From Thermoanaerobaculia bacterium (GTDB lineage Bacteria; Acidobacteriota; Thermoanaerobaculia; UBA5066; DATFVB01): a DNA stretch of 45,552 bases. The notes beneath the pieces were generated by a model. That model searched no databases. It was not told the DNA's origin and was given only the letters and a program-made list of their open reading frames with translations. The DNA is taken from positions 1 through 45,552 of the forward strand of contig DASTIQ010000087.1 in assembly GCA_035717485.1 (NCBI GenBank). The letters are read 5' to 3'. Of this stretch, positions 8,612-17,298 are shown piece by piece (positions within the stretch are counted from its first letter, which is position 1; each line of letters begins with the position of its first letter). Position numbers and translations under genes: made by a program.

Positions 8612-10246
8612 ATGCGTCGATTGGCTCTCGGGCTCCTCGTTGCTGTTTGCCTCGCGGCGTCTTCCGCGCCTTCGAGGGCGGCGACGCTGTTCGGAAATAT
8701 CGACAACCCGCCGTCCGGGCCTTCGATCGTCGACGGGGCCAACTCCGCCTTCCTCGTGCAGGGGTGGGTGGTCGGAAGCGACGGAGTCGGTCGCGTGGAC
8801 GTGCTCGTCGACGGCCAGATCGTGACGAGCACCAACGCGTTCGGCCAGAGGCCGGACGTCAACGCGGCGTATCCGGCGCTCCCGAACTCGCTCAACTCCG
8901 GCTGGTCCGTCTACATCGACTCGACCGCGCTCCTCAACGGGATGCACACGATTTCCGCCGTCGCCGTCGGGCTCTCCGACGGCAGCTCGGCGCCCGACAC
9001 GGCCGACCTCGGCAGCCGGCAGGTGCAGGTCGACAACGCCAGCCTGAACCTCCATCCGTTCGGCGAGCTCCAGTATCCGGTCGACGAGTCCACGATGCGA
9101 TCCATCTGCGGGAGCGCCGCCCCGTCGGGACCGACCGGCTGCGAGTTCTCGCCGTGTCCCCCGGGCGGGGGACCTCCCCCCACGGGAACGATCAAACGCG
9201 CCGATCTGAACATCGTGACCGGCTGGGTCCTCGACACCGGCGCCCGCTCCGATGCCGGCCAGACCGGTTACGTGCAGCTCCTGATCGACGGCGTGATCAT
9301 CGCCGACACGCGCCAGGACTGCGTCGAGCTCTCCGGCGCCTTCACGAACTGCTACGGCCTCAACCGGCCGGACGTCGAGAGACTGTTCCCCGGGTTCGTC
9401 AACTCCGACAATGCCGGATACGTCTTCAGCTTCGCGGCCGTGGACGACGGCACGGGACATCTCGTGCTCTACACTCCGTTCGGCAGCGGGCTCGATGACC
9501 AGGACGTCAACGTCAGGAGCATCACGACGATCGTCCCCGGCAAGCACGACATTTCGATCCGCGCGGGCGACGTCGCCGAGACGGTTTCGCTGATCGGCAC
9601 GCCGATCTCCGTCAATTTCACGACGGGTTGCAACGGCGTCACGTCGATCGATCAGTCGGCGTTCGGAAACATCGAGACGCCGGTGAACCAGCAGGTCCTG
9701 ACCGGCACCGCCGAGATCTCCGGCTGGGCCTTCGATCCGGACGGGTACTCGTGCCACTCGACCAACTCGCTGTCCCACATCGACGTCGACGTCGACGGAC
9801 GCTACACCGACATCGTCACGAAGCAGCCCTGCGGGATTCCGTGTCCGCCGGACACCAACTGTCTGGTCGTCAACCCGGACTGCCAGCCGTCGGCGCCCGG
9901 CAGCAACGACGACAACGCGCCCGCCGACTGGTGCCTCATCCGCGCCGACGTCCCGGTCCACGACATCCGGGTGCCCGCGTCGTTCCTCAGCAAGAATCCG
10001 CCGTGCAACGACACGGCGGCGTCGTGGACGGCGGGCGACGCGAAGGTGGGCTGGTCGTTCGCGCTCGACACCACCCAGCTCGCCAACACGGCGCACGACC
10101 TGAACGTCTACGCGTCGGATTGCCGCGGCTACCGGACGCTGATCGGCCGGCGGAAGTTCGTGGTCTTCAACGACCCGAGCCGCCAGAAGGTCACCGCCGC
10201 CGCGCATCCCGCGCCGGCCCCCGCGACCGTGCAGCGCCACCCGTAA
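8612..10246 (+). CDS. Secreted protein with three Ig-like/beta-sandwich repeats, function unknown
   Basis: 544 residues. MRRLALGLLVAVCLAASSA is a signal peptide with likely cleavage after SRA (about residue 23). Three long repeats begin at about residues 27, 150 and 350 with LFGNIDNP, FGELQYP and FGNIETP. Each contains a GW-x(4-10)-DG core and a VDVxVDG or VQLLIDG strand; the first two also carry an RPDV tag. Repeats 2 and 3 are rich in Cys, which suggests disulfides outside the cytoplasm. No catalytic motif is visible, so an adhesion or surface role is only inferred. GGAGG lies 6 nt before the ATG at 8612; a GTG at 8606 is in frame but would sit on the ribosome site. It stands alone between the divergent flippase-like gene and a structured gap. 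Confidence 0.8.
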   Translation: MRRLALGLLVAVCLAASSAPSRAATLFGNIDNPPSGPSIVDGANSAFLVQGWVVGSDGVGRVDVLVDGQIVTSTNAFGQRPDVNAAYPALPNSLNSGWSVYIDSTALLNGMHTISAVAVGLSDGSSAPDTADLGSRQVQVDNASLNLHPFGELQYPVDESTMRSICGSAAPSGPTGCEFSPCPPGGGPPPTGTIKRADLNIVTGWVLDTGARSDAGQTGYVQLLIDGVIIADTRQDCVELSGAFTNCYGLNRPDVERLFPGFVNSDNAGYVFSFAAVDDGTGHLVLYTPFGSGLDDQDVNVRSITTIVPGKHDISIRAGDVAETVSLIGTPISVNFTTGCNGVTSIDQSAFGNIETPVNQQVLTGTAEISGWAFDPDGYSCHSTNSLSHIDVDVDGRYTDIVTKQPCGIPCPPDTNCLVVNPDCQPSAPGSNDDNAPADWCLIRADVPVHDIRVPASFLSKNPPCNDTAASWTAGDAKVGWSFALDTTQLANTAHDLNVYASDCRGYRTLIGRRKFVVFNDPSRQKVTAAAHPAPAPATVQRHP

Positions 10247-10570
10247 ACGTCGCGGGAGACGCATCGAGCCGGTCGGCGCGCGGTCTGGCCGGAGGCTGGG
10301 CGGACGTTCATCGGTAAGGTTTCGCCGATGGACGTCGACCGGCATTACGGCCGGCTCGCGCCCGGCTTCGGCGTCGACGGCCAGCCGACATTCGGCCGAT
10401 CCCGGGTAGGAGCTTTTCCGTCCGGGAGCAGCGAGCGGTCGGCGCAGGGCATTGCGATTCCCATCGTCCGCTCCGCTGGGAGCATGGCGTTGCGGATCGC
10501 GGGGGCTCTCGCATCGTGAGAGCGATCGCCGAAGTCGCCGAGGCTATGACTCCGCGACGGTCGCGCCGCG
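10247..10570. other. Non-coding gap with three short hairpins
   Basis: This 324-bp gap lies between the convergent ends of the secreted repeat protein and tatC. I see no convincing gene; a 63-codon ORF at 10328 has no ribosome site and atypical composition. Three inverted repeats follow one another: TCCCGG/CCGGGA (10400-10427, loop 16), GCTCC/GGAGC (10470-10483, loop 4) and GCTCTC/GAGAGC (10505-10523, loop 7). None is followed by a T-run. Confidence 0.5.
10505..10523. terminator. Hairpin downstream of tatC, possible terminator
   Basis: GCTCTC and GAGAGC form a 6-bp stem with a 7-nt loop about 48 nt past the tatC stop. There is no U-tract on either strand, so it is not a classical intrinsic terminator. 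Confidence 0.25.
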
Positions 10571-11329
10571 CTAGCGCTTCTTGAAAGCCCAGGCGATCGC
10601 GATCCCCAGCAGATACAGCACCACCATCGGCACCGCGAAGACGCACTGGGTCATCATGTCCGGGGTCGGCGTGATGACGGCCGCGACGATGAAGATGATC
10701 AGCACGGCGTACTTGAACTTCGCGAGCAGGAACCTTTCCGTGACCAGGCCGAGGCGGGCGAGAAAGAAGACGAGGATCGGGAGCTCGAAACAGAGGCCGA
10801 GCCCGAAGATCGTCTTCGACGCGATCGACAGGTATTCGTTGATGGTGATGACCGGCATGAACCCGGTGCTCGTTCCCATCCCGACGAGGAACTCGCACAC
10901 CCGCGGAAACGCCACGAAATAGCCGAACGCGCATCCCGTCAGGAAGAAGACCAGCGTGACGAGCAGGAACGGGATCGCGTACCGGCGCTCGCGGCGGTAG
11001 AGAGCCGGGGAGATGAAGAGCCAGACCTGCCAGAGGAGGAAGGGGGACGCGATGATGATCCCGCCGTAGAGCGCCACCCGGAAATACAGGATGAACGGCT
11101 CCGGCATCGTCGTGAACGCGAGATGGGTTCCCTTGGGGAGGTAGGGCTGGATCGGCCGCTCGATCCAGCGAAACAGCGTCGGCGAATAGGTCCAGGCGCC
11201 GATGAACGCGACCGCGATCGCGAGGATCGACCAGATGAGCCGGCGGCGGAGCTCTTCGAGGTGGTCGAAGAACCCCATCCGGGGGAGCTCTTCGTTCGGC
11301 TCCCGGTCGCGATTGTCGACGATCGGCAA
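10571..11329 (-). CDS. tatC: Sec-independent (Tat) protein translocase subunit TatC
   Basis: 252 residues with six predicted membrane segments, the normal TatC layout. Recognisable blocks are FFDHLEELRRRLIWS at residues 20-34 (cytoplasmic N-terminal signature), the periplasmic FTTMPEPFILYFRVALYGG, PFLLWQVWLFISPALYRRERR and the late VAAVITPTPDMMTQ. TatC is the receptor for twin-arginine signal peptides and exports folded proteins. It lies 21 bp after tatA and is co-transcribed with it. A possible client in this window is the M19-like protein at 22992, which starts with MNRREL. Confidence 0.97.
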   Translation of the reverse strand: MPIVDNRDREPNEELPRMGFFDHLEELRRRLIWSILAIAVAFIGAWTYSPTLFRWIERPIQPYLPKGTHLAFTTMPEPFILYFRVALYGGIIIASPFLLWQVWLFISPALYRRERRYAIPFLLVTLVFFLTGCAFGYFVAFPRVCEFLVGMGTSTGFMPVITINEYLSIASKTIFGLGLCFELPILVFFLARLGLVTERFLLAKFKYAVLIIFIVAAVITPTPDMMTQCVFAVPMVVLYLLGIAIAWAFKKR

Positions 11330-11350
11330 GGACGTGGAGGCCGCGCCCGT

Positions 11351-11605
11351 TTATCCCGGCTTGACGGTCGGATCGACCGCCGGCGGGGGGGGAGCCGGAG
11401 CGGGGGGAGGCTCGATCTTCGCCTCTTCCTTGAGGCCGTCCACCTCCCGCTGGATGCTCTGCTTGAAGTCGTCGGAAGCTTTCTTGAACTCGGCGAGGCC
11501 TTTTCCGAGCGACTTGCCGATCTCCGGGAGCTTCTTCGGACCGAACACGATCAGCGCGACGATGAAGATCAGGATGAGCTCCGGCATTCCGATGGACCCG
11601 AGCAT
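11351..11605 (-). CDS. tatA: Sec-independent translocase subunit TatA/TatB
   Basis: 84 residues. A short N-terminal membrane helix ([16 protein letters not shown]) is followed by [21 protein letters not shown], the TatA hinge and amphipathic helix, then a charged stretch and a Pro-rich tail ([12 protein letters not shown]). TatA forms the pore-like part of the export system; TatA and TatB cannot be told apart with certainty from sequence, and there is no second copy here. The ATG at 11605 has AGAGGTG just upstream, and a TTGACG promoter lies about 20-50 bp further up. tatC follows at once. Confidence 0.93.
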   Translation of the reverse strand: MLGSIGMPELILIFIVALIVFGPKKLPEIGKSLGKGLAEFKKASDDFKQSIQREVDGLKEEAKIEPPPAPAPPPPAVDPTVKPG

Positions 11606-11625
11606 GGGCACCTCTTTTCGGGGGT

Positions 11626-11655
11626 ATTCTGTCCCGGGGGGCGACGACGCGTCAA
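11626..11655 (-). promoter_or_regulatory. Candidate sigma70 promoter of tatA-tatC
   Basis: On the minus strand TTGACG (11655-11650) and CAGAAT (11631-11626) are 18 bp apart. They lie about 20 bp upstream of the tatA start. Confidence 0.6.
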
Positions 11656-11753
11656 TGAGGCGAATCGATCTGAACGAGCGCCTGGCGACCCCGGCCTCCG
11701 CGTGCGAGAATGAACGGACCCCTTCGCGCGTTGCGGGGGGTTGGAGGACCCGG

Positions 11754-13367
11754 GTGAAGCGGAAAACGTTGCTTTTCTTCGTCGGAATCGTGGCCGGAGC
11801 GACCCTGCTCGGGGGAGCGGGAGGCAGGAGAACGAGCGCCGCCGATGCGGGCGCGTCGCCGTCCCTTTCGGAGTACGCCGAGGTCGTCACGGCGGCCGGC
11901 GACTGGAGCGCCGAGAAAACCGCTCCGGACAAGCTCGTCTACGCCTCGATCCGCGGGATGCTCTCCCGGCTCGACCCCCACACGAACTTCCTCGATCCCA
12001 ACGAGTTCTCGTCGATGGAAGAGAAGCAGCGCGGCTCGTTCTACGGCCTCGGGATCTCGATCCAGAAGCGGCAGGGGCACGTCACGGTGATCTCTCCGAT
12101 CGAGGGAACCCCTGCCTGGAAGAAGGGCCTTCGCGCGGGCGACATCATCACGCGGATCAACGGCGAGCCGATCGACGACTGGACCTCGGACGAGGTCGTC
12201 CGCCACCTGAAGGGTCCGAAGGGAACCCAGGTGACGATCACGATCCGGCGGGCGGGTTTCCACGAGCCGATCGAAATGACGATCACCCGCGCCGAAATCC
12301 CGACGAACTCGGTCCGCTACGCGTTCATGCTCACCCCGGAAGTCGGGTACGTCCATCTGGCCGAATTCACGCACACGTCCAGCCACGAGGTGATCGCGGC
12401 GATCGACAAGCTCAAGCAGCAGGGAATGAAGAAGCTGATCTTCGACCTGCGGGGCAATCCCGGCGGCGTCCTCGACCAGGCCGTCGACATCGCGGACATC
12501 TTCCTGAAGAAGAAGGACAAGATCGTCTACACGCGCGGCCGGACGTCGTCTTCGGACCAGGATTTCTACGCTCCGGGAAACGGTCCCCACTACGAAGGTC
12601 CGCTCGTCCTGCTCGTCAATCGCGGTTCCGCGTCGGCGTCCGAGATCGTCTCCGGGGCGATCCAGGATCACGACCGCGGCCTGATCGTCGGCACGACGAC
12701 GTGGGGCAAGGGGCTCGTGCAGGGCGTCTACCCGCTTCCGTATGGGGCGGGGCTCGCGCTGACGACCGCGAAGTACTACACGCCGTCCGGACGGTGGATC
12801 CAGCGCGATTACTCGAATTTCTACGACTACATCAATCCCGACGACGACGCCTCGGACAACCGGGACGCCGAGGCGAAGAAGAGCGGGAAGGTGTTCTACA
12901 CGGACGCCGGGCGGCCGGTGTACGCGGCGGGCGGGATCACGCCGGACAGCATCGTGCGGTACGACAAGGCCTCCAAGTTCGTCCAGCGGCTGCAGGCGCA
13001 CGGCGTCTTCTTCAACTTCGCCGTCGACTACCTCGCCGGCCACCCGAACGTGCCCGAGAACCTGCCGGTCGACGAGACGCTCCGGAACGCGTTCTTCCGG
13101 TTCGTGCAGGACCAGGGAGTCGAGGATGCGGCCTCGGTGCGGAAGGACTACGAGGCGGATCCTTCGAAGGACCTGATCGACGCGAGCATCCGCACCGAGA
13201 TCCTGAATTCGAAGTACGGCCTCTCCGAGGGATGGAAGAGCGCGCTGAAGACCGACCGGCAGGCCCAGGCCGCGCTCGCGTCCTTCCCGGAGGCGCAGCG
13301 GATCGCGTCGCTGCCGAAGAAATCTCCGTCGGGGAACGAGACGCCGACGACACGCGCCTCGCGATAA
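11754..13367 (+). CDS. Periplasmic C-terminal processing protease (S41, CtpA/Prc type)
   Basis: 537 residues. The start is a GTG with GGAGG 6 nt upstream. Residues 1-30 are a signal peptide or membrane anchor ([21 protein letters not shown]). A PDZ domain follows (about residues 95-180: [35 protein letters not shown]), then the S41 protease core. The core has [19 protein letters not shown], the nucleophile in GSASASEI (S294) and the Lys base in [10 protein letters not shown] (K319), 25 residues apart as in Prc/CtpA. The role is cleavage of C-termini of periplasmic or envelope proteins. It is longer at the C-terminus than many CtpA proteins. It is divergent from tatA and apparently monocistronic. 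Confidence 0.93.
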   Translation: MKRKTLLFFVGIVAGATLLGGAGGRRTSAADAGASPSLSEYAEVVTAAGDWSAEKTAPDKLVYASIRGMLSRLDPHTNFLDPNEFSSMEEKQRGSFYGLGISIQKRQGHVTVISPIEGTPAWKKGLRAGDIITRINGEPIDDWTSDEVVRHLKGPKGTQVTITIRRAGFHEPIEMTITRAEIPTNSVRYAFMLTPEVGYVHLAEFTHTSSHEVIAAIDKLKQQGMKKLIFDLRGNPGGVLDQAVDIADIFLKKKDKIVYTRGRTSSSDQDFYAPGNGPHYEGPLVLLVNRGSASASEIVSGAIQDHDRGLIVGTTTWGKGLVQGVYPLPYGAGLALTTAKYYTPSGRWIQRDYSNFYDYINPDDDASDNRDAEAKKSGKVFYTDAGRPVYAAGGITPDSIVRYDKASKFVQRLQAHGVFFNFAVDYLAGHPNVPENLPVDETLRNAFFRFVQDQGVEDAASVRKDYEADPSKDLIDASIRTEILNSKYGLSEGWKSALKTDRQAQAALASFPEAQRIASLPKKSPSGNETPTTRASR

Positions 13368-13491
13368 AGAGTCGCCAGCGGCGCGCCGCCGCCTGGAAGC
13401 GATCGCCGGGCGTCGCTCAACGCGGCGCGGGAGACGGGACGTCGCCGGCGGGCACGCACTCCGGGTAGCCCGAGCGAGCTTCCGCCACGGT

Positions 13492-14481
13492 CTATCGCCG
13501 CGCCAGATCCTGCATGGCGGCGAGCCGGTCGGGATGCCCCAGACAGATCATCGTGTCTCCCTGGGCGACGACGTAGCTCGAGTCCGGGTTGAAGATCGAC
13601 TCGCCGGTCGTCTTGTTGACCGCGACGACGATCACGCCGTGCTCGCGGCGGATCGGGCTGTCCGAGAAGGGGACGCCGCAGAGACTCGACGAGGGCTGCA
13701 CGTGGATTTCCTGCATCTCGAGCTCGACGTTCTGCTTGCCGGTCGCGAGGTGGATGAAATCGACGACGGCGGGCATCAGCAGGTGCTGGACCATCTCCCG
13801 TCCGCCGATCTGGGTGGGCGCGATGGTCCGGTCCGCTCCGGCGCGCTTGAGCCGGGCCGAGGCGGCGTCGTCGCTCGTCCGCGCGACGATGCGGACTCCG
13901 GGGTTGGATTCGCGCGCCGTCAACGTCACGTAGAGGTTGTCGGCGTCCGACTCGAGCGCCGCGACGAGCCCCCGGGCCCGCTCGATTCCCGCCTGGGAGA
14001 GAACGCCCTCGGTCGTGGCGTCGCCGAGGATGACGTCCTCGCCCCGCTCGATCCGGTCGCGGACGGCCTCCTCGTTGCGTTCGATGACGACGAACGGGAC
14101 GCCGTGCCGCCCGAGCTCCTCCGCGACGGTGCGGCCGACGCGGCCGTGGCCGCAGACGACGTAGTGTCCTTCCATCCGCGCCACGCGACGTTCCACCTTA
14201 CGCCTCCAGAAGACCCGTCCCATCTCGCCTTCGAAGACGAAACGGGTCGCGATCGAAGCGGCGTAACCGACGACGCCCACGCCGCAGACGAGCAGGAACG
14301 CGTTCAGCTCGCGTCCCGCCCGGGAGAGGGGAGGCATCAGGCCGTGGCCGAGCGGCGTCACCGACAGGAGCGCCGTGTAGAAGGCGTCGAACCAGTCGAG
14401 CCGCTCGATCGAGCGGAAGAGGATCCCGCCCAGGAGGAGGACCGCGGCGAAGAGCGCGAGGGCGCGGTAGAGACGTTGCAT
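13492..14481 (-). CDS. Two-TM potassium-channel-like protein with TrkA-N and TrkA-C (RCK) domains and atypical filter
   Basis: 329 residues. Two membrane helices (about residues 8-22 and 58-80) flank a pore loop, followed by an NAD-binding RCK/TrkA-N domain (HYVVCGHGRVGRTVAEEL from about residue 106) and a TrkA-C domain (VQPSSSLCGVPFSDSPIRREHGVIVVAV). This is the layout of MthK-type potassium channels. The filter is unusual: residues 42-47 read TPLGHG where T-[VI]-G-Y-G is expected, so potassium selectivity should not be assumed. There is no Shine-Dalgarno sequence. A TACAAT -10-like box lies 20 bp upstream. It is downstream of the dipeptidase gene on the same strand but may have its own promoter. 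Confidence 0.85.
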   Translation of the reverse strand: MQRLYRALALFAAVLLLGGILFRSIERLDWFDAFYTALLSVTPLGHGLMPPLSRAGRELNAFLLVCGVGVVGYAASIATRFVFEGEMGRVFWRRKVERRVARMEGHYVVCGHGRVGRTVAEELGRHGVPFVVIERNEEAVRDRIERGEDVILGDATTEGVLSQAGIERARGLVAALESDADNLYVTLTARESNPGVRIVARTSDDAASARLKRAGADRTIAPTQIGGREMVQHLLMPAVVDFIHLATGKQNVELEMQEIHVQPSSSLCGVPFSDSPIRREHGVIVVAVNKTTGESIFNPDSSYVVAQGDTMICLGHPDRLAAMQDLARR

Positions 14482-14501
14482 GGGGCATGGATCTCGGAAC
14501 G

Positions 14502-14507
14502 ATTGTA
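14502..14507 (-). promoter_or_regulatory. Candidate -10 box (TACAAT) of the TrkA-type channel gene
   Basis: TACAAT on the minus strand matches 5 of 6 consensus bases and lies 20 bp before the ATG at 14481. No TTGACA-like -35 is visible. Confidence 0.4.
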
Positions 14508-14547
14508 CCGCCGGGCGGGGAGTTCGGCGCGTTTCCTCCGCTCCCGG

Positions 14548-15801
14548 TCATTCGTGTATTGTTCGACCTGCCGGCGGGATCGTCGCCGCCGACGGCGGCT
14601 CCGCCGCGAGGGACCGCGACACCTCCTCGACCCTGGCGAAGAAGCGGAGGAAGTTCTCCCCGAGCACTCCGCGGACGTCCTCCTCCGGGTGCCCGCGCCG
14701 CAGGAGCTCTTCCGTGATCCGGGGCAGCTTCGAGACGTCCTCGAGGCCGTCGGGCGGATCGGGGATGCCGTCGAAGTCGCTGCCGATGCCGGCCGCGCCC
14801 GGTCCCGCGATCCGCATCACGCGTTCGATGTGGTCGACGACCTTCTCCCAGCCGGCCCGGCCCGGCGGCACGGCGTCGAAGAGCGCGTTGGACTCCTTCT
14901 CCAGCCGCAGGGGATCGGAGGCGTGTTTCGCCTTCAGGGCCTCGTACCGGGGAGCCAGGGCGGCGATCCGCGCGCGGTAGTCCGCGGCGGCGCCCGCGTC
15001 GACGAACATCGCGCTGACGTTGACCATGACGACGCCGCCGCCGGCGCCGATGCGGAGGATCTGGTCGTCCGTGAGATTCCGGGGAATCGGGGAGAGCGCG
15101 CGGCAGGAGGAATGGGACGCGAAGACGGGCGCGCGGGATGCCGCGAGCACGGCGTCGAGCGTTTCGTCCGAGACGTGCGAGACGTCGACCATCATTCCGA
15201 GGCGGTTCATCTCCCGCACGACCGCGCGTCCGAAATCCGTCAATCCGCCGTGGACGCGAGCCTTCTTCGGATCGAAGTCGGGAGAGGTGAACGACCCCGA
15301 GGAGTCGGCCCAATGGTTCGTGTTCGTGTGCGTGAGCGTCATGTAGCGGACGCCGAGCCGGTGGAAATCGCGCAGGGCGCCGAGCGAATCCTCGATCGCG
15401 TGGCCGCCTTCGATCCCCGTCAGGATCGCGATCTTCCCCTCGGTCTTGATCCGCCGGACGTCCCTCGCAGACGCGGCGAAGGCGAGCTCGGCGGGATGCG
15501 CGTCGACGACCCGGTGGACGAGATCGACGAGCTCGAGCGCTTTCTTCGCCGCGCCCCCCGCTTCCGCGTAAACCGCCGGGACGTAGGCGGCGAAGAACGC
15601 CGCGGACAGGCCCCCGGCCTTCGCGCGCGGGATGTCGAAGTGGCGCGTCGCGCCGGGGACGGCGATGTCGGCCCATTTTTCGTCGAGCTCCCACGGGACG
15701 TCTTCGTGCGTGTCCACGACGATCGCCTCGCGGTGGAGGCGGGCGGCCCGGAGGGCGGTGTCGTCGGCGTCGGCCGGAACCGGGGAAACGGCCGCGATCA
15801 C
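14548..15801 (-). CDS. Membrane dipeptidase family M19 (renal dipeptidase-like), canonical metal site
   Basis: 417 residues. All binuclear zinc ligands of the M19 family are visible: H32 and D34 in VDTHEDVP, the bridging Glu in GIEGGHAIED, and His residues in VDVSHVSDE and FASHSSCRA, plus the late GIGSDFDGI Asp. The enzyme hydrolyses dipeptides, including D-residue-containing ones in some members. The only start codon in frame is a GTG at 15801. The N-terminus (VIAAVSPVPADADD) is a weak signal peptide at best, so the true leader may have been lost or altered. It lies 24 bp after kdsC in the same direction. A second, divergent M19 protein is encoded at 22992. Confidence 0.92.
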   Translation of the reverse strand: MIAAVSPVPADADDTALRAARLHREAIVVDTHEDVPWELDEKWADIAVPGATRHFDIPRAKAGGLSAAFFAAYVPAVYAEAGGAAKKALELVDLVHRVVDAHPAELAFAASARDVRRIKTEGKIAILTGIEGGHAIEDSLGALRDFHRLGVRYMTLTHTNTNHWADSSGSFTSPDFDPKKARVHGGLTDFGRAVVREMNRLGMMVDVSHVSDETLDAVLAASRAPVFASHSSCRALSPIPRNLTDDQILRIGAGGGVVMVNVSAMFVDAGAAADYRARIAALAPRYEALKAKHASDPLRLEKESNALFDAVPPGRAGWEKVVDHIERVMRIAGPGAAGIGSDFDGIPDPPDGLEDVSKLPRITEELLRRGHPEEDVRGVLGENFLRFFARVEEVSRSLAAEPPSAATIPPAGRTIHE

Positions 15802-15825
15802 CGCCGCCGAGATCCTTTCCGCACG

Positions 15826-16305
15826 TCATCCTCCCGCGGCATCGTTCCTCCGAAGGATTTCCTCGACGAACTCGCGAACGGCGCCGTGTCCGCCGGGCCG
15901 TTCGAGCACGAGGTCGACCCGGCCGCGGACCTCCGCCGGAGCGTCCGCGGGGCAGGCGGAGAACCCGCAGGCGTCGAAGAGGGGGAGGTCGGGGAGATCG
16001 TCACCGCAGGCGGCCGCTTCCGCCCGCTCGATCTTCCACCGCGCGAGGTAGTCGCGGACCGCGGCGCCCTTGTCGCGGACTCCCTGCTTCAGGGCGCGCA
16101 CGCCGAGGTCCCGGGCCCGGACGACCGTCGCTCCCGAGACGCGGCCGGAGATCCACGCGACCTTCAGACCCGCTTCGATCGCCATCTTGATCCCGTGTCC
16201 GTCCTTCGTGTCGAAGACCTTCATTTCGCGGGCGCGATCGTCGATGTACAGGCGCCCGTCGGTCAGGACGCCGTCCACGTCGAAGAAGAGGGCGCGGATC
16301 TTCAA
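15826..16305 (-). CDS. kdsC: 3-deoxy-D-manno-octulosonate 8-phosphate phosphatase
   Basis: 159 residues, close to the usual KdsC size with almost no extra cap domain. HAD motifs are in order: FFDVDGVLTDG near the N-terminus (nucleophile Asp and general acid Asp), WISGRVSGATVVRA (motif II Ser), a Lys in QGVRDKG, and CGDDLPDLPLF (motif III acids). It removes phosphate from KDO-8-phosphate to give KDO for lipid A-core. The start is a TTG at 16305 that overlaps the kdsD stop as TTGA; no ATG exists near it. This is one of two TTGA junctions in the window. Confidence 0.93.
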   Translation of the reverse strand: MKIRALFFDVDGVLTDGRLYIDDRAREMKVFDTKDGHGIKMAIEAGLKVAWISGRVSGATVVRARDLGVRALKQGVRDKGAAVRDYLARWKIERAEAAACGDDLPDLPLFDACGFSACPADAPAEVRGRVDLVLERPGGHGAVREFVEEILRRNDAAGG

Positions 16306-17258
16306 AACAGGCCGACGCCCCACAGGTCGTGCAGGTGGAGCGCGCCGATCAGGCGCCCGGCGCCGTCCACGACGAAGAGCGAGGTGATCTTCGCCTCTTC
16401 CATCCGGCGGAGGGCCGCCGAAGCGAATTCCTCCTCCGCGATGGTCCTGGGATTCGGATGCGCGCATTCCCCGGCCGTCTTCGCCAGGAGCCGGTCGTCG
16501 GACTGGAGGAGCCGGCGGAGGTCGCCGTCGGAAATCGCGCCGCAGAGCGTGCCGTCGTTTCGGACCACCGCCGTGATTCCCATCAACTTCGCCGACATCT
16601 CGTGGACCGCGTCGGTCATCCGCGTTTCGGGCGCGACGCGCGGGATGCGGTCGCCGCGCCGCATCAGGTCGCGCACCCGCAGGAACTTCTTTCCGAGCTT
16701 CCCTCCGGGATGGAGGGCGGCGAAGTCCTCCTCGCGGAACCCGCGCTTCTCGGAAAGCGCCATCGCGAGCGCGTCCCCCATCGCCAGCATCGCCGTCGTC
16801 GAGGCGGTCGGCGCGAGGTTCAGGGGGCAGGCTTCTCGGGAGATCGCGACCGAGATCGCATGATCCGCCGCGCGCGCGAGCGTCGATTCCGGGGTTCCGG
16901 TCATCGTGATGAGCGGGATCGCGAGGCGTTTGAGGAATTCGAGCAATCGGCAGATCTCCTCGGTCTCCCCGGAGTAGGAGAGCGCGAGAACGACGTCTCC
17001 GCGGATCACCATCCCCAGATCGCCGTGGATCGCCTCCGCCGGATGGAGGAAGAAGGCGGGTGTTCCCGTCGAGGCGAGCGTCGCCGCGATCTTCTGTCCC
17101 ACGATCCCGGATTTCCCCATCCCGGTGACGACGACGCGTCCCTGGCAGGAGTGCATGGCTTCGACCGCGCTCTCGAAAGCGGGGCCGACGTTTTCGATCT
17201 GCTCGCGGACGGAGTCCGCCTCGATGCGGAGGACTTTCCTGGCGCTGTCCAGAATCAC
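16302..17258 (-). CDS. kdsD: Arabinose-5-phosphate isomerase (KpsF/GutQ/KdsD family)
   Basis: 318 residues. An N-terminal SIS domain (GRVVVTGMGKSGIVGQKIAATL, FFLHPAEAIHGDLG, LSYSGETEEI) is followed by two CBS domains (from about residue 200: RGDRIPRVAPETRM and NPRTIAEEEFAS). It converts ribulose-5-phosphate to arabinose-5-phosphate, the first step towards KDO. Position next to kdsC and near kdsA supports a KDO role rather than sugar-alcohol metabolism. The start is a GTG at 17258 with no Shine-Dalgarno sequence; TAGACT ends 6 nt before it, so a leaderless transcript is likely. Repeat element B lies directly upstream of that hexamer. Confidence 0.94.
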   Translation of the reverse strand: MILDSARKVLRIEADSVREQIENVGPAFESAVEAMHSCQGRVVVTGMGKSGIVGQKIAATLASTGTPAFFLHPAEAIHGDLGMVIRGDVVLALSYSGETEEICRLLEFLKRLAIPLITMTGTPESTLARAADHAISVAISREACPLNLAPTASTTAMLAMGDALAMALSEKRGFREEDFAALHPGGKLGKKFLRVRDLMRRGDRIPRVAPETRMTDAVHEMSAKLMGITAVVRNDGTLCGAISDGDLRRLLQSDDRLLAKTAGECAHPNPRTIAEEEFASAALRRMEEAKITSLFVVDGAGRLIGALHLHDLWGVGLF

Positions 17259-17264
17259 TGACCA

Positions 17265-17270
17265 AGTCTA
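17265..17270 (-). promoter_or_regulatory. Candidate leaderless -10 box (TAGACT) of kdsD
   Basis: On the minus strand TAGACT, then TGGTCA, then the GTG start at 17258. The gap is 6 nt. Confidence 0.55.
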
Positions 17271-17298
17271 GCGCGTCGATCCATCGAGTGATACGGGC
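17271..17298. repeat. Intergenic repeat element, copy B
   Basis: The minus strand carries GCCCGTATCACTCGATGG followed by ATCGACGCGC. It matches copy A (6861-6889) in all but one base and one deletion. Here it sits exactly where the -35 and spacer of the kdsD promoter would be. Confidence 0.6.

Noticed and set aside
10328-10519. 63-codon plus-strand ORF in the gap before tatC
   Set aside because: It has no ribosome site, no family resemblance, and spans hairpins of the non-coding gap.
13368-13491. Terminator between the convergent ctpA-type and channel genes
   Set aside because: Only short imperfect inverted repeats and no T-run on either strand were found.
13534-16863. Plus-strand open frame of 1109 codons opposite the channel, dipeptidase and kds genes
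   Set aside because: It is antisense to four well-supported genes, is very rich in Arg, Asp and Glu and has no domain signature. Long antisense frames are common in GC-rich DNA.
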